A stretch of 64,000 nt of DNA from Lycocorax pyrrhopterus obiensis (Eukaryota; Chordata; Aves; Passeriformes; Paradisaeidae). The stretch spans positions 4,039,699 to 4,103,698 of the forward strand of contig JACSVZ010000007.1 of the NCBI GenBank assembly GCA_014706295.1, read 5' to 3'. Below are positions 24,791 to 39,336 of the stretch, one piece after another. The notes under the pieces were generated by a model, which worked only from the letters and a program-made list of their open reading frames with translations, searched no databases and was not told where the DNA came from. Positions within the stretch are counted from its first letter, which is position 1; every line of letters begins with the position of its first letter. The translations under genes and the position numbers were made by a program.

Positions 24791-27700
24791 ATTTGCTCAG
24801 ACTGCAACAGTCAGTACCTACAAATATGGGAAATTACACCACATTAAGTTTAACTTTCTTACACACTGACATTTCTAAGTATTTTGTATAATCAGGTTTA
24901 TATTTTAGAAATAATTCTTCAAGGTAAGAAAAAAAAAGAAAAGGATGGGGAGGGAGAGCAAAATATTATTTAGTTTGAGTGGCAGATCACAACTAAAGAC
25001 TAAGAGTTAAACTAATTTCAGTTTCCCCATTACACATTCCCCTAACTGGTATCAGCATTCCTACTCGTACTGTGACACCAGTAGCTGTGAAAAAAGGAAA
25101 TAGATCGTTAAAGCTGTACAGAAATCAGGACCCTGGCAGAACCTTGTCTTAAATAATGTCCCTGTAATTACCAAGATAAAAAGACAGAAACTATATGACA
25201 AATAGTAGGGAGATGGGCTTCCGAAAGGAACTTTCACAAACATTTTCAATCAGTTATTGAGAGGGTTCATCTCACAGCATCCATTCTGGGAACATTCCTT
25301 TTTCCATTGCATTGTGAAGAACATCTCAGGAGCATTGTTGCTTCTGGAGCCTCCTTTGGAGGCCAATGTAAGTTTTGCCATCACTGGATACAGTGCTGCT
25401 GTTTCACTATTTACATGCTTTGAAATTCAGTGCACTCACATTCCCTTGGCCAATTTCTTTGATTTCATCAATTATTTATCCATTAATATTTTCTACTTTT
25501 TTTAATGAGATAAAAGCATGCTTGAGCCTGCAGGTAAATCTGAATAAAATTTTTCAAATGTCAGAGCTCTAATAAAGAACTGGTTCTTTAGCAGCCATTA
25601 AATAATTAAGGGGTTGCAGCAGCAGTTTCAAATGGCCCTTGTCAATGCTTGATAACTTATTTTCACATCAAAACTATAAATCATGGCCAACATGCATTGC
25701 TAGTGACATTTTAGGACAGATTGTAAAGTTCTAAGGCCACTTTGAGGAAGAGAAAGAAAATACCCTGCATTAATAAAGAAGAAAAAGGAAAATCTTTCTA
25801 GTTTTAAATTAGATTCTACAGATACAGTTCATTTCCATTTCATGCATCTTCCTTTATATTTGCCCACTATAATGAAAATCAAACTGCTTGCATCAAACGA
25901 GAACAGACTGAGGCTGAAGAAACAGCACGTCTTGGTTTATCACCCCATATCTGTTCAACTTTTTCTTAGGCACTGCAGCCCAAAGCAGCCTCACTCCTGT
26001 GAAACTGGTGAATTTTACCCTTGGTGAGGGAAGGACAATGGATCATTTTGATACATCTCTGTAGGCTCTGTGAGACAGTAAGAAATGAGCCAGCAGAGCA
26101 GCAAGCACGGCATTTACAAACACAAGAACATGTGACTCTTCAAGAATAATGGGAACTGTAAAGCTCTTTGGGGGAATTAATCCTTCCCAATGCGGGTCTC
26201 TAAAAAAATTCTCAGTGTTCTGGTGTTTTCTCAGTTCACTAACTGAGAACAGCTTCTCCCTGGGTATAAACCTTTATTTGTGCACGTTGTCAAGATATCA
26301 GCACATTCACTCAGCCACAGTGTTCTGCGTGTGGCGTCTTCTGTTATTTGTGAGGTGCCACTCCTGCAGGAAACCAGGAAACCTCCACCAAGGCAGGGGA
26401 TCCTCCTCGTGGTGTATGGCTGCACCCAGCACTCCTCTGCCTTCATTCACCAATTCAGGTCAATACAAACAGCCTTTCCTTTTAAGAGTACATTGAATTA
26501 AACACAGCACACCAGGGCTCCCAGACACCCAACAGCAATCCTAAACAAACAAAAGAAAGCATAAATATGTCACCTAGTTTACATTAGTAGCCATTAGAAA
26601 TGGGAAAGGCCTGTCAGAAGCTCCACTTTATTTGTTCACAAAACAGGACCTTCCTTCAGCTTTTGACAATTTTGAATTGAAAGTGTCCAGCTTTCCATCA
26701 ACTTTCCACTAAACTGCAATTGGAGGAGAAACAGGTTCGAGCGTTTTCATTCTTAAGCTATGGGTGATTTTATTACACGTGAAAAACAGACCCACAATCC
26801 ATCCAAATTTTAATCAGATTATCAGTTATATTCTGAAATAGGATTTGTTTGCAATGAAAACCAGCCATAGCTATGAAATAACTGCTTTTTCAGTCTTTTC
26901 AGATAGAGAGGCTTAAATCATTTTTGCAGTAATCTTAAATAATGCCATAAAGAGAGAATCACAACAGAGCAAAGAATTTCTGGCTTTGTTTGCTTCTCCC
27001 TAAGAAGATGCTTAAAGATTCCTCAGCAAATATCAGTAAAGCCTCAGTTCAGGCAGAATTCAAGTAGGAATACACAAGCTCTGGAAACTCAAGAACACTT
27101 GCTAAGAACCACCATGAACATAAAGCAACTGCACTTTCTTCTTTTTACCCTTAAGCAGGCACAGAAAAATCAAGGTCAAACTTTCAGGACCAAATGTTTG
27201 CTACTGACAGTCAACAATTCCCAACCTCAACACTTGCTGATAATATCACTCCAAAGCTTAGGAAATGTGGAGGCTGAGAAACCTTCAGCTCAAGCATTAA
27301 AGAAACACCAAGAAAATAACATTGTTGCCTGCAAGCTTGCTAAATTATTTTGTGCCCTTGCAGTCCTTTGAATTCAAGCCTTCTCAATAGAGAAGAAACC
27401 CTAGTGGATTACTATTAGTTATCAGGAGAGTACAAGTTGTACACTACCCACAAACCCAAGACATTCTTGCTCTACAGAAAAATACTGCTGCAATGAGATT
27501 GAAATATGCTCAATTTACCATGAAGAACTTCTCGAGAAAATTAATTACTAATTTTTCCTCTGAGCTAAAGGAGGTTTCATGGGGTATCAGAGATGTACAT
27601 AGAGCAGGACAGCAACAAGTGCAGTTTTAGCTCTGTAGTTAAAAGAGAAGCAAGTCATTGGTAACAAGGCAGGTCTGAGCTAACTTCATATCTATGTCCT

Positions 27701-28467
27701 CTGTATGCTCAAAACACATTTTACAAGGAGAACCCACTGTATCTCCTACAGGGAAAATGACTTTCTGATACCAAAGACATACGTTACCTTCTTTTTCATT
27801 GTCTCAAATTTTTACTCAAAAATGGGGAAACTTGAAACAAATACCTTGTTTTACAAGGAAAGAAAAAAACATATCTATTACATGATTTCCAGACACGTTC
27901 ATCACTAAAGGGCTTATCAGAATTTCTTCAGAGGAAAACTGTGACAGTGAAGGCAGATCCCACACCAAATAAGAAAAAGTAAATCTCAAAATAGAACTAA
28001 GTTTAGGTGGCATCAATGATGAAAGGACAAGATAAGGAGGCTGGAGACAAAGGAAAATAAATGAAAATGACAAGAGGTCTGCAGACTTATCACAGGGGAA
28101 TTCAAGGGAACAGCACAAGACATCACTGTTGGAAATCAGAAACAATAATGTATGCAGGAAGACCAGCAGAAGTACATTAGAAGCAGAACATCCCAGAAAC
28201 AACTGAAAGACTTACATCTTTGTAGTCTCATGCACACAGCCTCAGTGAAGGAAGTGTATTCACTGAAATAATAAATAAATTTCTGATCCAAAGACCGTAG
28301 TGCATAAAAACCCTGCAAACATTCCTTAAATATTAGTCTTCCTACATGCTAAAGTGATAGGTATTCACAAGTTACTTGTTTTTTAGTCAGAGTAAATATC
28401 CCATTAGAAAAACAATGTCTGTAAACCCTTGTTTTTTAAGGCAAAGAAAATTACTTCATTGTCAGAA

Positions 28468-28510
28468 ACAGTAAAACAACAGTAAAACAGTAAAAGCAGT
28501 AACAGTAAAA
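28468..28510. repeat. Degenerate tandem repeat of acagtaaaa
   Basis: Four near-copies of (a)acagtaaaa, plus one variant (gcagtaa), within 43 bases. A simple low-complexity repeat. Confidence 0.8.
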
Positions 28511-31434
28511 ACAAACTAAAAAATAATAAAATTAGTCTGATTGGGAAACTGCCACTCTTCTGCCACTTTACAGCTGCAATTAAAGATATGGAGCTGAAGG
28601 GACTCAGAGCACTGCTGTGAAAGCCTCCCAGCTACAACAATTCCTCCCCTTGTCTGAAAGCCACCTGTACAAGCAGGACCCAAAGCCTGGAGACAAGCAG
28701 ACACTGCCCCAATATAGTCCTGCCAGCAAATGCATCATGCTGCCTCCTAAGGCCCAACATTATTTCCAGGCTAAATTTACTCATTAGCAGGTTTAGAGCT
28801 ATTTTCCCCTGCCAACACTGTACCTTAATTCAAGCATTTAGCCATCCTGACATGTGCTTCCTACTGCACTTACACAGACACAGCTCTTTCAATATCTTGC
28901 CAGAACACAGTTTCCTTGGCCAGTGTGTAAAGTTCTACAATCCATCTGAGCACTGCACATGCTCCAGTTTCACTTCACCTGATTTAGCTGACCTGTACTA
29001 CACACACAGTCCAGCTGAGGGGGTCTTATCCGTACAGCAGCCTCACTAGTCACCTGAGCAGCATGTTTACCATTTTCACTGCCATATCACTGCTGAAATG
29101 CAATTATCTTGCAGCTGATTAATACACTCATGTGTTGCTTATTACTCACTGATAGCAGAAATGCTTGCAATTAGTCCCTAACCATGTGACCTTGCAATTT
29201 CATCCTGTTTCTATTACTTCACTTCAAATCCACTCAGCCAATTTCACCTCGTGTTTGAGTCAAATTGTTTTCCAGCTTTAAGACATCAGTGAGTTCACCT
29301 ACTATTTACAACAGGGTAAAAATGAAAATAAATGTATAAGACTGATGCTTACACTGTTCTGGAGTGTCTCAGACCACTAGGTCCTGGCTGATTAAAATTT
29401 TTGTTACTGCATAGAATTTTTTATCGCTTTATAATTTATCTGCTACATTGCTGCATGCCACCTTTTCCAGCTAAACAACCCTTCACAAAATACCAAACAC
29501 AGTCCTGCAGACCTGATAAATCAGATATGCTGTAATTTGACTCATTGCTGGTAAGAGTCAAGATGAACAAATCTACCAGGGTAATCTACCACAACAGGTC
29601 TTAATTAGCTTGTTGTTGTTCCTTTATTATATTCCTTATGCTTCTACTACCTTTTCAGGTAATAAATTCACAATCCTTGCACACATATTAATTCAGACTT
29701 ATGGGAGCAGAGTTGTTCCATGTGTTTTTGGGCTTTGTTTTGGGTTGGTTTTTTAATATGTGCATTATGTACAGTATTCTCCCATTTTAATAGATGACTC
29801 CAGTTTTAGTAGATTAAGTACAAGATCCTTGCTAGTAGTCATTTCACAGTTATTCCAGTTATAAGCCATTTTTTCCACTGTTACAGAGTGAAGCTTAAGC
29901 ATGTTGAGTACAACCACTTTTAAGGTATGTTAAAAAGTTCTCGCATGGAGTTTTTTCCCCAAAGAGAGTTATATTGCAGTTTTCATTTATGGAACTGGGA
30001 GATCTTTTCAGTTAATTGTTGAGGCATTGCTTTGTTAGCTGAGAAATCATTTTTTCAACTTTGCTGATATGTGACATTTTACACAGAAACAAGGCAAGCT
30101 TACGGGAGAAGTTTCTGAAGCACAGGAAAGATTGACATTTTCTATCACACATTCATAAATATAAATACTGAAAGAAAAATGAAAAAAAAAGCATAGATTT
30201 GACTCATTGATAGCAACTCCATTTTGCTGAAGTTTACTACAGCGAATTGCAGAGCTATGGATATAATAAATGTTTTCACCTAGAGCTTGCAGCAATTTTT
30301 TCTCCCATAATTTATTTCCTTATGATATAAAGTCTGTAATTTGCTTGAGAGGCAGAATCCAATTACTCTCTAATTAAGAAAATTCATGTCCTTTGTTTAA
30401 CTGGAAGGGATCCAGACTCATATAGTTGAATGTTCTTTTTTGTCACCATTAACAAAAAAAAGAGTTCTTTATGTTTTCAGGAAATAGCATCAATTATTTC
30501 TTCTAGATTTAATTCCTGGAAGATGACTTAACAGATCTGGGTGGACAGAGTATTAGGGGCAGTTTTACAACCTTGTGCTAGTCTCACACTATAGTCTCTA
30601 CACATCATAAATATTACAATCTGCATATCTAAGAGTTGCACTTTCTAAAATAAAGTGTTGCAGAGATATCCTTGGTCATCACATGAAGGCCAGACGTGCA
30701 GATGTCCGCAAAAATTTAACCTGATCTCAGTGTGGGCTGGGAGTCATGCTTTGATATTAAAATTCTGACCTGCACATGCCCACTGGAAGCTGTGTATATT
30801 GTGTCATTTGCATGTAAAAGTTCATGCATGCTTTTGAAATCCTCTGAGTCTTAACTGCTGCTTGCTGGGAATGTAGAATTTCTTCCTAAAGATTGTTTCC
30901 ATCCCCATGGATTGGGACTTGAGAATATCTGGTAGACATTATTATTGTTGTTTATAAGGCTTAAAAGCAAGGACTCCTCCTTTCCCCAGTCTTTTAGTAG
31001 CCGTGATAAATTTTACTTCAATTTTCTTATAAAGGGTTCACAGATTATATAGGGATCAATGTCTTCTAATACTACACAAAAATCTTTCCCAATTTCTGCT
31101 TTATGCTATAAGGGGGTGCAAGGGAAGACATTCAGCTGATAAGGGAGGGGGAAAAAAATCATCATTCAAAATTCAGAACAGCTAAATAGGTCATTCAAGT
31201 CTTATAATAATCTCCAGTATCCAGGAGCAGGGGATGACACTGGTAGTCAGGAACAGAAATTAAGAATACAGAATGCTGACATTTTTTACAGAGCTTATAG
31301 GTCTCAAACACTGGATTGTCTCTAGCACAGCTGATGCTCTATGGGGTAACCCTTAAATGCATTATCACTTGTATGAAGGCAAAAATATATATGAGAATGT
31401 GAAGAACAGCTCTACAGCCTCAAAATATCTGCAT

Positions 31435-31463
31435 TTTAAGCCACTCAAGTACAGTGGCTTAAA
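31435..31463. repeat. Perfect 11-bp hairpin
   Basis: tttaagccact at 31435-31445 pairs perfectly with agtggcttaaa at 31453-31463 across a 7-base loop (caagtac). Function unknown. Confidence 0.85.
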
Positions 31464-31548
31464 TACTGCTTAGAATCCTTTAAATAGTACAGAAGGTAAT
31501 GACTAGTCCTCTCACTGTGGCAACAGCCCCTTCTCCGATCTCACTTGG

Positions 31549-31570
31549 CATTAGCCAGCACTGGCTAATG
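31549..31570. repeat. Perfect 10-bp hairpin or palindrome
   Basis: cattagccag and ctggctaatg are perfect inverted copies separated by ca. It lies 86 bp from the hairpin ending at 31463. Function unknown. Confidence 0.9.
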
Positions 31571-34500
31571 AATTATGATCACTCCAATTTGCCAGCCCAG
31601 CAATTCATTAAAAACCTTCTTCTCCTACAGTCTGCAGAAGGTAACTAATCAGCTGATTTCATTGCAGCTTCGTTCTACTCATAGGAGTATGGTAGCACGT
31701 TCCCTGTGACCTCATCCAAAGCCATAAAAAGGTTGTCTGTGGAGGGAGAACGGTTGTGGACACATGACAGCAATTTTTTCAGCTCTTTTCAAAAGTACCT
31801 ACTGTGACTTCTGTTTTTTCAAACCTTTTGATGATAACCAAGGCCTGAGATCGAATTCCTTCACCTTTCCTGTACTCAGAGCTCTAGGCAGATCCTACTG
31901 CCCACAGGCACTGAGAGATCTGCCTTAAGCTTTTTACAAGTCTACCAAAACCACAGCTTATTAAATAACCTAGCAGGATTCCATGGGCTGCAGTGATTCA
32001 TAGTATTACAGGCACACAGAAATTTTATCAGACATGGATATATCAAGTTTTCTTCTGAAGTATCATTATGTAAAAGTCATTCAAACAGAAATTAGAATTC
32101 AAGAAGAGAAAAACATGGCAAACATTTGTCAGCAAGTGCTTGCTAATCTGCTGGATGCAATAAAAAGTGATATGGTATAGCAAAAGAAAATGGCAAACAA
32201 TGGATAACACCAAGAAAACAGGAGGCTGCAAGATGATAACCATTTTAATGCTACTGAAAGTTTCCTAGTTTTTGAGGACTTGTAGGAAAAGTAAAGCCTT
32301 CTATAAACCAGACTTCTACATTGCTGAAAACATGACATTGGAATACAAGGAGGACAAGCCGGAGCAAACATCATTCTTTTTCAAAGCTGGGAGAACAGTG
32401 AGATGAGAGAGGACATAGAAAGGCCACTCAAAGTTAGGAGGAATGCCCCTCAGCGTACAAGCTCGGTAATGAGCAGGTGGAAATGAGATGGAGAAGACTG
32501 CTATAGATATTTTCTGCAAATTTTCTGTTCTTATCCCAAAGAAGACACATTAGAAGCAAAAGGACTGCACTCTCCCTATGCACTTTCAGAGCAATTCTAT
32601 GTTTAAGACACCTGCAGGAACAATTATGCTCAATGTTCCAGGGCTTGGAAAAAGGAAAGGCTTGTTTTCCTGAGCACAGTTCTCCTTGCCTCTCATACAC
32701 AGAGGCAAGCAAAGTGGCCTGATGTAATTAATCATCATTGCATTTCAAGACTGCTGTATTACCACCACTCTTGCAGTGAGAGATCTGAAACCTATTTTTG
32801 CCCGAAGGCTTTACTAGAGCGAGGAAGGACTGAGCACGGCAGGAACCTGGCCAATAACCAGGAGGTTAAAGTGCTGCTTCAGTTCCAAATTTTAGCTTTG
32901 CTTGCCGCAATGCTGTAAAATCTGCTTTAGCCGAGAAGGAACTTTCAACAACGTGGGAACTTTACTCAAGAACCACGAGATGGCACCACAACAAGCCATA
33001 AGACCTGTTTAATTTTCTGCAGTTTTGATCTTGCTCGGTTATATAATTAATAAAGCAATTGAGTAGGACTGTTTCTTTTTCAGGCATTACTAGAGAGATT
33101 ACAAATGGATCTCTGCAAAGTGACTTTTCTATTCCTGTAAAGCTGAGCACCCAGTGTTTAGACTGATCCATTTCAAACAGCTGTTTAATGCTGTGCTGAA
33201 ACAGACAAAACATAAATCAATATTTAAAAAGGTGGACAGTGCCCACAAGTATCCAATTTCAAGGTAATTTTAATCACAGTTAGGAACACACATTTCACAG
33301 GCTGCCTCACTGAGCTTGCCCTGCAATGATGCCTGGTTTTTCCTCCCACAGCACTGTTCCACTCCTCTGCCTACCCCAGTGCCCTGCCTGGCATCCCACA
33401 CTCCCTCGTTCCCACACGGAGCTGCCTCCCAACGCAGGCTTCACTGCCTGGGATGACAGGGTCCCAAGCTCCTAACGAGAGAGAAAAAGTGAATTTCTAG
33501 GGTCCTTGGCAAGATAAGAGAGACTCCTGGCTCCTAAAGAGAACTATGACCAATATTTTCTGATGTCAGTCTGGCCAAGACCCTGGCTCAGGGCTCCAGC
33601 CATCAAACAGCTGTCCTCTTCTGCAATGAGGAAGCTTTCCATCTGCTGACACCATGGCAGACACAGGAGTATCTCTCTGGCAGGCTGAGCAGCCCATACC
33701 TCCCACCACAGCTCTGTGCAGTGCATGCTCTCAGTCACACAGCTGGGAACTCCAGCAGACCCTCCCAGATGTTTTTTTATGCCCATAAGTGCCTCTGGTC
33801 ACATCATTCACATCCCTTTGACTATAATGCTGTTTCACCTTCCTGCTTCCTATCAGGAAGGACATTTCTAGCTTTTCCCTGTGGATTGGAAAGGGCGTGA
33901 AATGATACTATGACGTGGCACAAACTGCTCTGTGCACTTCTCTACTCAGCCTTCCATGATCTCCAAGGAAAACACTTCAAATCCAGAATCCTCTAATGAA
34001 ATACCTCAAAAAAACCACTTCCAAATAAGCTTTCTAAACATAGATTTGTCTGAACAAATCTGGTGCCTGTGCATCGCTCCCCAAAATATGTTCAGCCCTC
34101 AGACAGCAAAAGGTTCTCAATACTGTGATCTAAATGAAACTGATCTTCTGACTTCCCTCATATTCTAGTTTAAGAATAAGGCCTCTGGTTTAATTTTGTA
34201 ATTGTTTTTAAAAATACACATGCATCGGGAATTCAGCCAAAGACAATATTTGTTTTCTTATTCCATCATTTTGCTAATACAACCTAAATAATCAGATTTA
34301 GTTTTCATATTAGGCTATGTACTGGGCTGATACCTTGAACAATTTTTTTAGTTTCAGATCTGTTTCCTCATTAGAACTCTGTGATACTTAGTCCTGCTGC
34401 TGTTTCATGAAATTTCTTTGCAAATTTGCAATCACAATCAAACTCCTGCAGCTCACAGGGCAACTCCATCACCCTATAATCTGCTCAAAAATGGCTCCAT

Positions 34501-37101
34501 GCCCTAGAATAAGGGGTATATATGAATCCTGAGGAAAAAAGAATTTAAAAGCAAATGTTTACAATCCCTAAAAGCAGACAATATTTTAGTTAAAGTTGGT
34601 CATAAAGTTTCTCATGAGAGAAAATGTTCAAATTGCAGCCGAAGGTGGCTATGGCTGTACGCATTCTTTCCAACCTATTTTTCTTAAGCAATTTGACCTA
34701 AAATTACTGCACTTGCAAAAACAATGTGGGTCAGACATCTTCAGCCAAGGACTTTATTTAGCAGCCCAAATAAGATGGGCTTTTCATCCGTTCTACAAGT
34801 GTGCCGAATCATTCTGCATCAACTTTATTGTGTTATCAGTGCAGACTGTCAGCATGATTCAGACAAGCCTTATGTTGCATATCATAGCTGTAGTTTGAAA
34901 ACAATTAGCAGCTGCTGGTTTCTTTATGTATGAATAAGGCTCAGTCCTGCCAAATTTACTGTTTTAGAGGAAATGCACATTTTTTCTGAAGCCCTTCCTA
35001 AAATGCATCCTAGACAAATGCTTGCCCAGCTTCTTAACACAGTTACAGAACATAACACAAATAGTGATGAAATATAAAAGTGCCTGAATCATTGTCTTTT
35101 CTTTTTTATTTCTAGCTTTAACAAAATATGGACATGGCAGATCAGTGAAACAACCAACCTAGAAAATAAATGCAAGCATTCCTTACACAAACAACTAATG
35201 GCAGCTTTTGTCCTTTGGACTCCAATCATTCTCTAATATTTGGGTCTTGAAGTCTTATTAACATAAAAGTTTCAAAAAAAAAAAGTTGTTATTGATAGCG
35301 TCTGTGGACGTTTGTGGTAAACAGCGACAAGAAAGAAAACCAGCAGGCCTCCTAGCTCAGCAATTGTCAGGTGTTCCACTCAGCAAATTGTATCAATGAA
35401 AATAAGAATCTCAGCTTCCTCTCAAGCCCTTTCTTTTAGGAAGCATATGCAGTACCAAAACTCACACTGAAACTGGATTTGACTTTTCAAGTGAATATTT
35501 AGGTATATTTGTTTGTTTTTCTTTTTGATTACCTTTCTGGTGTTCTCAACAGCACAATGACAATTCCATACAGACCCAAGAACTACTCACGTAACAAAAA
35601 GGAAACCCTAGCTGATCATATATTGTATAACTTCACATATTGTCCATCAGGTCTTTCCCTTGCTTTGTCACTTCTTTTCTAATATGACTAATCCATTTTA
35701 AATCCATTAAGATGCTTTCTTGTTGAAAAACACTATAATACTCAGAAAGCTTAAAATAAAACAGTGGTACTCCAGGGCAGTCACACAATCAAAACTTCTA
35801 CTTACTCATATACAAAGCTACTCCTAGGAAAAAAAATATTTTTCCTTGGAAAATTAAAATATTCGGACACTGTGGGATAAGTGAAAATGAAAGAATGACA
35901 AAGAAAGAAAGAGGAAGAGAGCATTTTTAGCAAACGTAATTTTTATCTTTGGTTCACTCTTGAGCAGAATATTAACACATTTCCTAACAGATACCAATGG
36001 AGTTACCAAATGATCTTCTATAAGGAGCCAAGATCACACTGTGGTTTTGCAAGAGAAAACAGATAAAGGTTATAAGAATGCCATCACTAAAAAGCATAAG
36101 AAAATGCAGCTGGTTTATACATTGAGAAATGTGGCATAAGAATCAGCCATGAATCAATTCATGTCATGTGAGACAAAAACCACAAGCAAGATGACTGAAG
36201 GACAGCACAAGCATCTGTATTGTTGCTTGCACTGCTCTGTGTTTATTGAACGTTTTTCAGAATCTTTAGTTTCTGCTGCTGTTGACTGTAGCAGGATTTC
36301 CACAAGACTTAGAAAGACTAACAGCTTGTGTAGGTATTTGAAAATATGGGATATATAACCTTAACTCCAAGTAGTGGAAACTTGTATCTCCAGAGATTTC
36401 TAAAATCCTGTGTTACTAAAAATACAGTCAATCCATTCTGGCATTTTCTCTACTCTCCTGAGGATTCTGCTTTTGTATAAGTGCATATACAAATTCTTCA
36501 TTAATGATTAAGTCTTTAGCTGACACTAATTAGTTTCAACTATCTGTATGCTCAGCAGGCCCAACCTACTTCCCAGTTCTGCTTCATTAGTGCTGGCAAC
36601 TTAAAACAGTATCAGTAAAAATTATATTGACCAACAGTGACCAACCACTCAACACAGGTACCGCTAAAGCCAGTGACAGTCTCCCCACTGACTTTAATAA
36701 GAATCACAGTAAACCTCAAAGGCATAGAGAGAGGTAATGCAACGGGAAAAGTCATCTCCCACCAGTAGCAAGCAACAAAAACAACAGCAACAAAAGGGAA
36801 AAACAAAACTCCAGTCAATTTGCTTAGCACGGGCCTGTGCTGCTGTGCTGTGAAATACCAACCCCACACAGGGAGCACAGACTTAAGCACAGACTCAGAA
36901 GCAATTTGCAAGCTTTGTACTTTAAGGATATCAATTTATTCAATCACTGGGGAGCAGCAATATACCTCAGGTTAAATTTGGAGCTGTGCAGAAAAACATT
37001 TAGACAAGCACAGAAAAGGGAAAGGAAGAGTACTCAGTCAAGATAGGCAGCGTCCAAAGAAACTCCGCACAGGCACATACTCAGCATGATTGCACTGAAT
37101 G

Positions 37102-37538
37102 TGATGCCTTATCAGGCCTCTTAGACACAGAGACTAGACAGAGTAAAGGAACAAAAGTAGGTATTTATTTGAAGGGCTTTCAAGGTACACCCTGGGGAGC
37201 CAGAGGCTATTGCCAAGATGGACCCCAAGATGGATGACAGGTCACGAGTTCTTCACACTTTTATAAGTTTGGTTCATTTGCATATCAGGGTCAATTCTCT
37301 AATTAAAGCCCCAGTTAAATGATGTAATTCCCCTTAGCTACCCCTGCTTCAGAGACTCCTTGGTTTACACCCCTTGGGCTCAGGATGGTCCGGGTGTCCT
37401 TGAAGAGCGGTCCGGAGAGGCTTTGTTATGTCTAACTAGCATGAGAGAGCAGAAAGTAACAGGCTACAAGAAGCTTCAAAGTTGCACACTAAGCAGTACA
37501 GAGTTTAAAAAATATAAAAGTTAAAACCCAAGGCATCA
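37102..37538 (-). mobile_element. Solo LTR, ERV1-like, with 4-bp target duplication
   Basis: A 437-bp unit with perfect 9-bp inverted ends, tgatgcctt at 37102 and aaggcatca at 37530. It is flanked by an exact 4-bp duplication, aatg, at 37098-37101 and 37539-37542. On the - strand the promoter order is intact: an octamer-like atgcaaat, then ttataaaag (about 37260), then AATAAA (complement of 37164-37169), leaving a U5 of about 60 bp. No internal retroviral sequence adjoins it. Known: 4-bp duplications are usual for class I (gamma-like) ERVs. Confidence 0.88.
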
Positions 37539-37542
37539 AATG

Positions 37543-38729
37543 CACAACTCCAACTCTTCATGTGGTGGAACCACATAGAAAGTAAATTAAGCCATAGGTC
37601 TAAGCACCTTTGATATGCCTTGAGACATACTTTCCATGCAACACATCTGTCATATGCAGAAGCTATTATCCTCAGTAACATATCTATTTGTCAAGATCTA
37701 AAACATGTAACCACAACTATGAACATAAGAAATTTAAAACCATGTCCCTTGACATCTTTAAGAACACATAAGTATTTAAGAAGCTAAAGCTAGGCTGCAG
37801 CTGGAATGGTTATTGGTATTTTATACCAGACATGTTTTTTCCCACTAGAAGGTTCAATACATCTTCTATCAGGACAGAGGCAGATCTACTACTCATGGTG
37901 GATGTGTTGCACACATATAACCAAGTTACCCAATAGCACTTTGACAGATGCTGAAGTCCTCTTAGATATCTAAACTACCTTCTTTCAAGCAAGACAGACT
38001 TAAAACTTGTAGTAACAGAATCATTAGTCTTAGCACCAGCCCACTTGAAGAAAGAAATTCCATTTGTTTAGAACATATAAGAACATAAAAGCTTTCAGTT
38101 CTGTATTAGATGCTTTTGCAAGAAAAAATAAACAAATAAAACCAAAAAGTAATACCCCACATAAATACACACACCAGAAAACCCCCAAAATAAACAAATA
38201 AACGAACCACCAGAGCACAAGCAGAAGAAAAAGTACATTTACTGCTAGAAGGGAAACAAGAGCAGAATATGTCACAGCACTTCTATTTGAAGTGATTAAA
38301 AAAGCAAAGCAAAAGCTCCCTTGTGACGGTGGTGGTGACAATGGCTTGCTAGGTCACAACAGTAAACAGTCCAAGGGAAAGAGCTACGGAAGACCAAAAA
38401 AATTCACAATACAAGAAGCCTTTTATTTCCCCAAGAAGCCACTAAGGCATTAACACAGTCATGGGAATCTGATGTCCACTGTGATTTGCACAAAAGTTGG
38501 TGAGTCCTCAACGACAGCACCACCTATACTCTGAGGAACCAGCTCCTGGCTCATGTTGAAGATCTTCCATGGCAGCATTTGCCAGATTCCTGCACTCACT
38601 CCAGTAGGACTCCAGAAATCTTGACCATTAAGTGCTCCCTTAAGGCCCTTGAACTCAGCACAGGACAAATCTTCCTGTTAAAGTCTTTGTATTGTTTTTA
38701 CAATGTGGCTTCATGAACTCTTCTGGAGA
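37543..38729. other. Spacer between two solo LTRs
   Basis: About 1.2 kb, AT-rich, with no recognisable coding or repeat. There is a short A-rich stretch around 38120-38210. Confidence 0.5.
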
Positions 38730-38733
38730 ACAC

Positions 38734-39336
38734 TGATACATGGAAAAGACTCCACAACTCAAAAGTTGCAAAGCAGGTATGTTTTAATCAGCTGAGGCGC
38801 ATGGGGGATTTTTCCTCCAAAGACATGCGTGCCTTCAGCGGCACTTGGCTTAATATTTATCCAGTTACAAGCTACATATGCATCAGATTACACAATACGC
38901 CTATACACACTCATTTCCTGTCCCTGCTTCATATTATAATTAGCTCTAAAGTCATTAACATATCAGTGCGCTTGCGCAGTGCCGCCTGGTGGTCGCAGGC
39001 TGGGGTCTCTGGGATGAAGTAAAGGTCTTCCTCAGATGAAGTAAGTAGTCTTCCTCGGGTTGAACTTTTTACCTCACCTTCTTGCGCAGACTCCTTGTGT
39101 TCCTGGCCCAAGTCCAAACTTCAGAGCTGGCCTGGGCTGGTTTCAGGGTCTGAGAGCAGGATCTTCCATCACGGTTTCTTCCTCTTATCAATGGTCTGCA
39201 CCTCCCTTTTGCTTGGCAAGCGCAATAAATGTTAAGCAAGCAATATGCATTGTTTAGCAATCAGCTACAAAATTCGGCAAAGCTAGCAATACCGTGATCA
39301 ACAGTTAATTCTTAAAATTCTAAGCTCCCTGTATCA
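38734..39336 (-). mobile_element. Solo LTR, ERV1-like, with 4-bp target duplication
   Basis: A 603-bp unit with 7-bp inverted ends, tgataca at 38734 and tgtatca at 39330-39336. It is flanked by acac at 38730-38733 and 39337-39340. On the - strand an ATTAAA signal (complement of 38783-38788) lies about 50 bp before the end, giving a short U5. The middle contains CpG-bearing sequence (gcgcttgcgcag) and a local tandem duplication (39013-39057). It ends about 2.0 kb upstream of the FSHB start site. No internal retroviral sequence was seen. Confidence 0.82.
39013..39057. repeat. 22-23 bp imperfect tandem duplication in LTR
   Basis: gatgaagtaaaggtcttcct at 39013 is followed directly by gatgaagtaagtagtcttcc at 39035. 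The two units are nearly identical. U3-type duplications like this often alter LTR enhancer strength. Confidence 0.85.

Larger units (their letters stand above)
24791..37097. other. Intergenic DNA, no gene recognised
   Basis: About 12 kb of AT-rich sequence with only short, overlapping open frames. Small structures are a pair of hairpins at 31435-31463 and 31549-31570, an acagtaaaa repeat at 28468-28510, and A runs such as the one near 35270. A somewhat G+C-richer patch at 33300-33800 has no recognisable identity. Confidence 0.55.
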
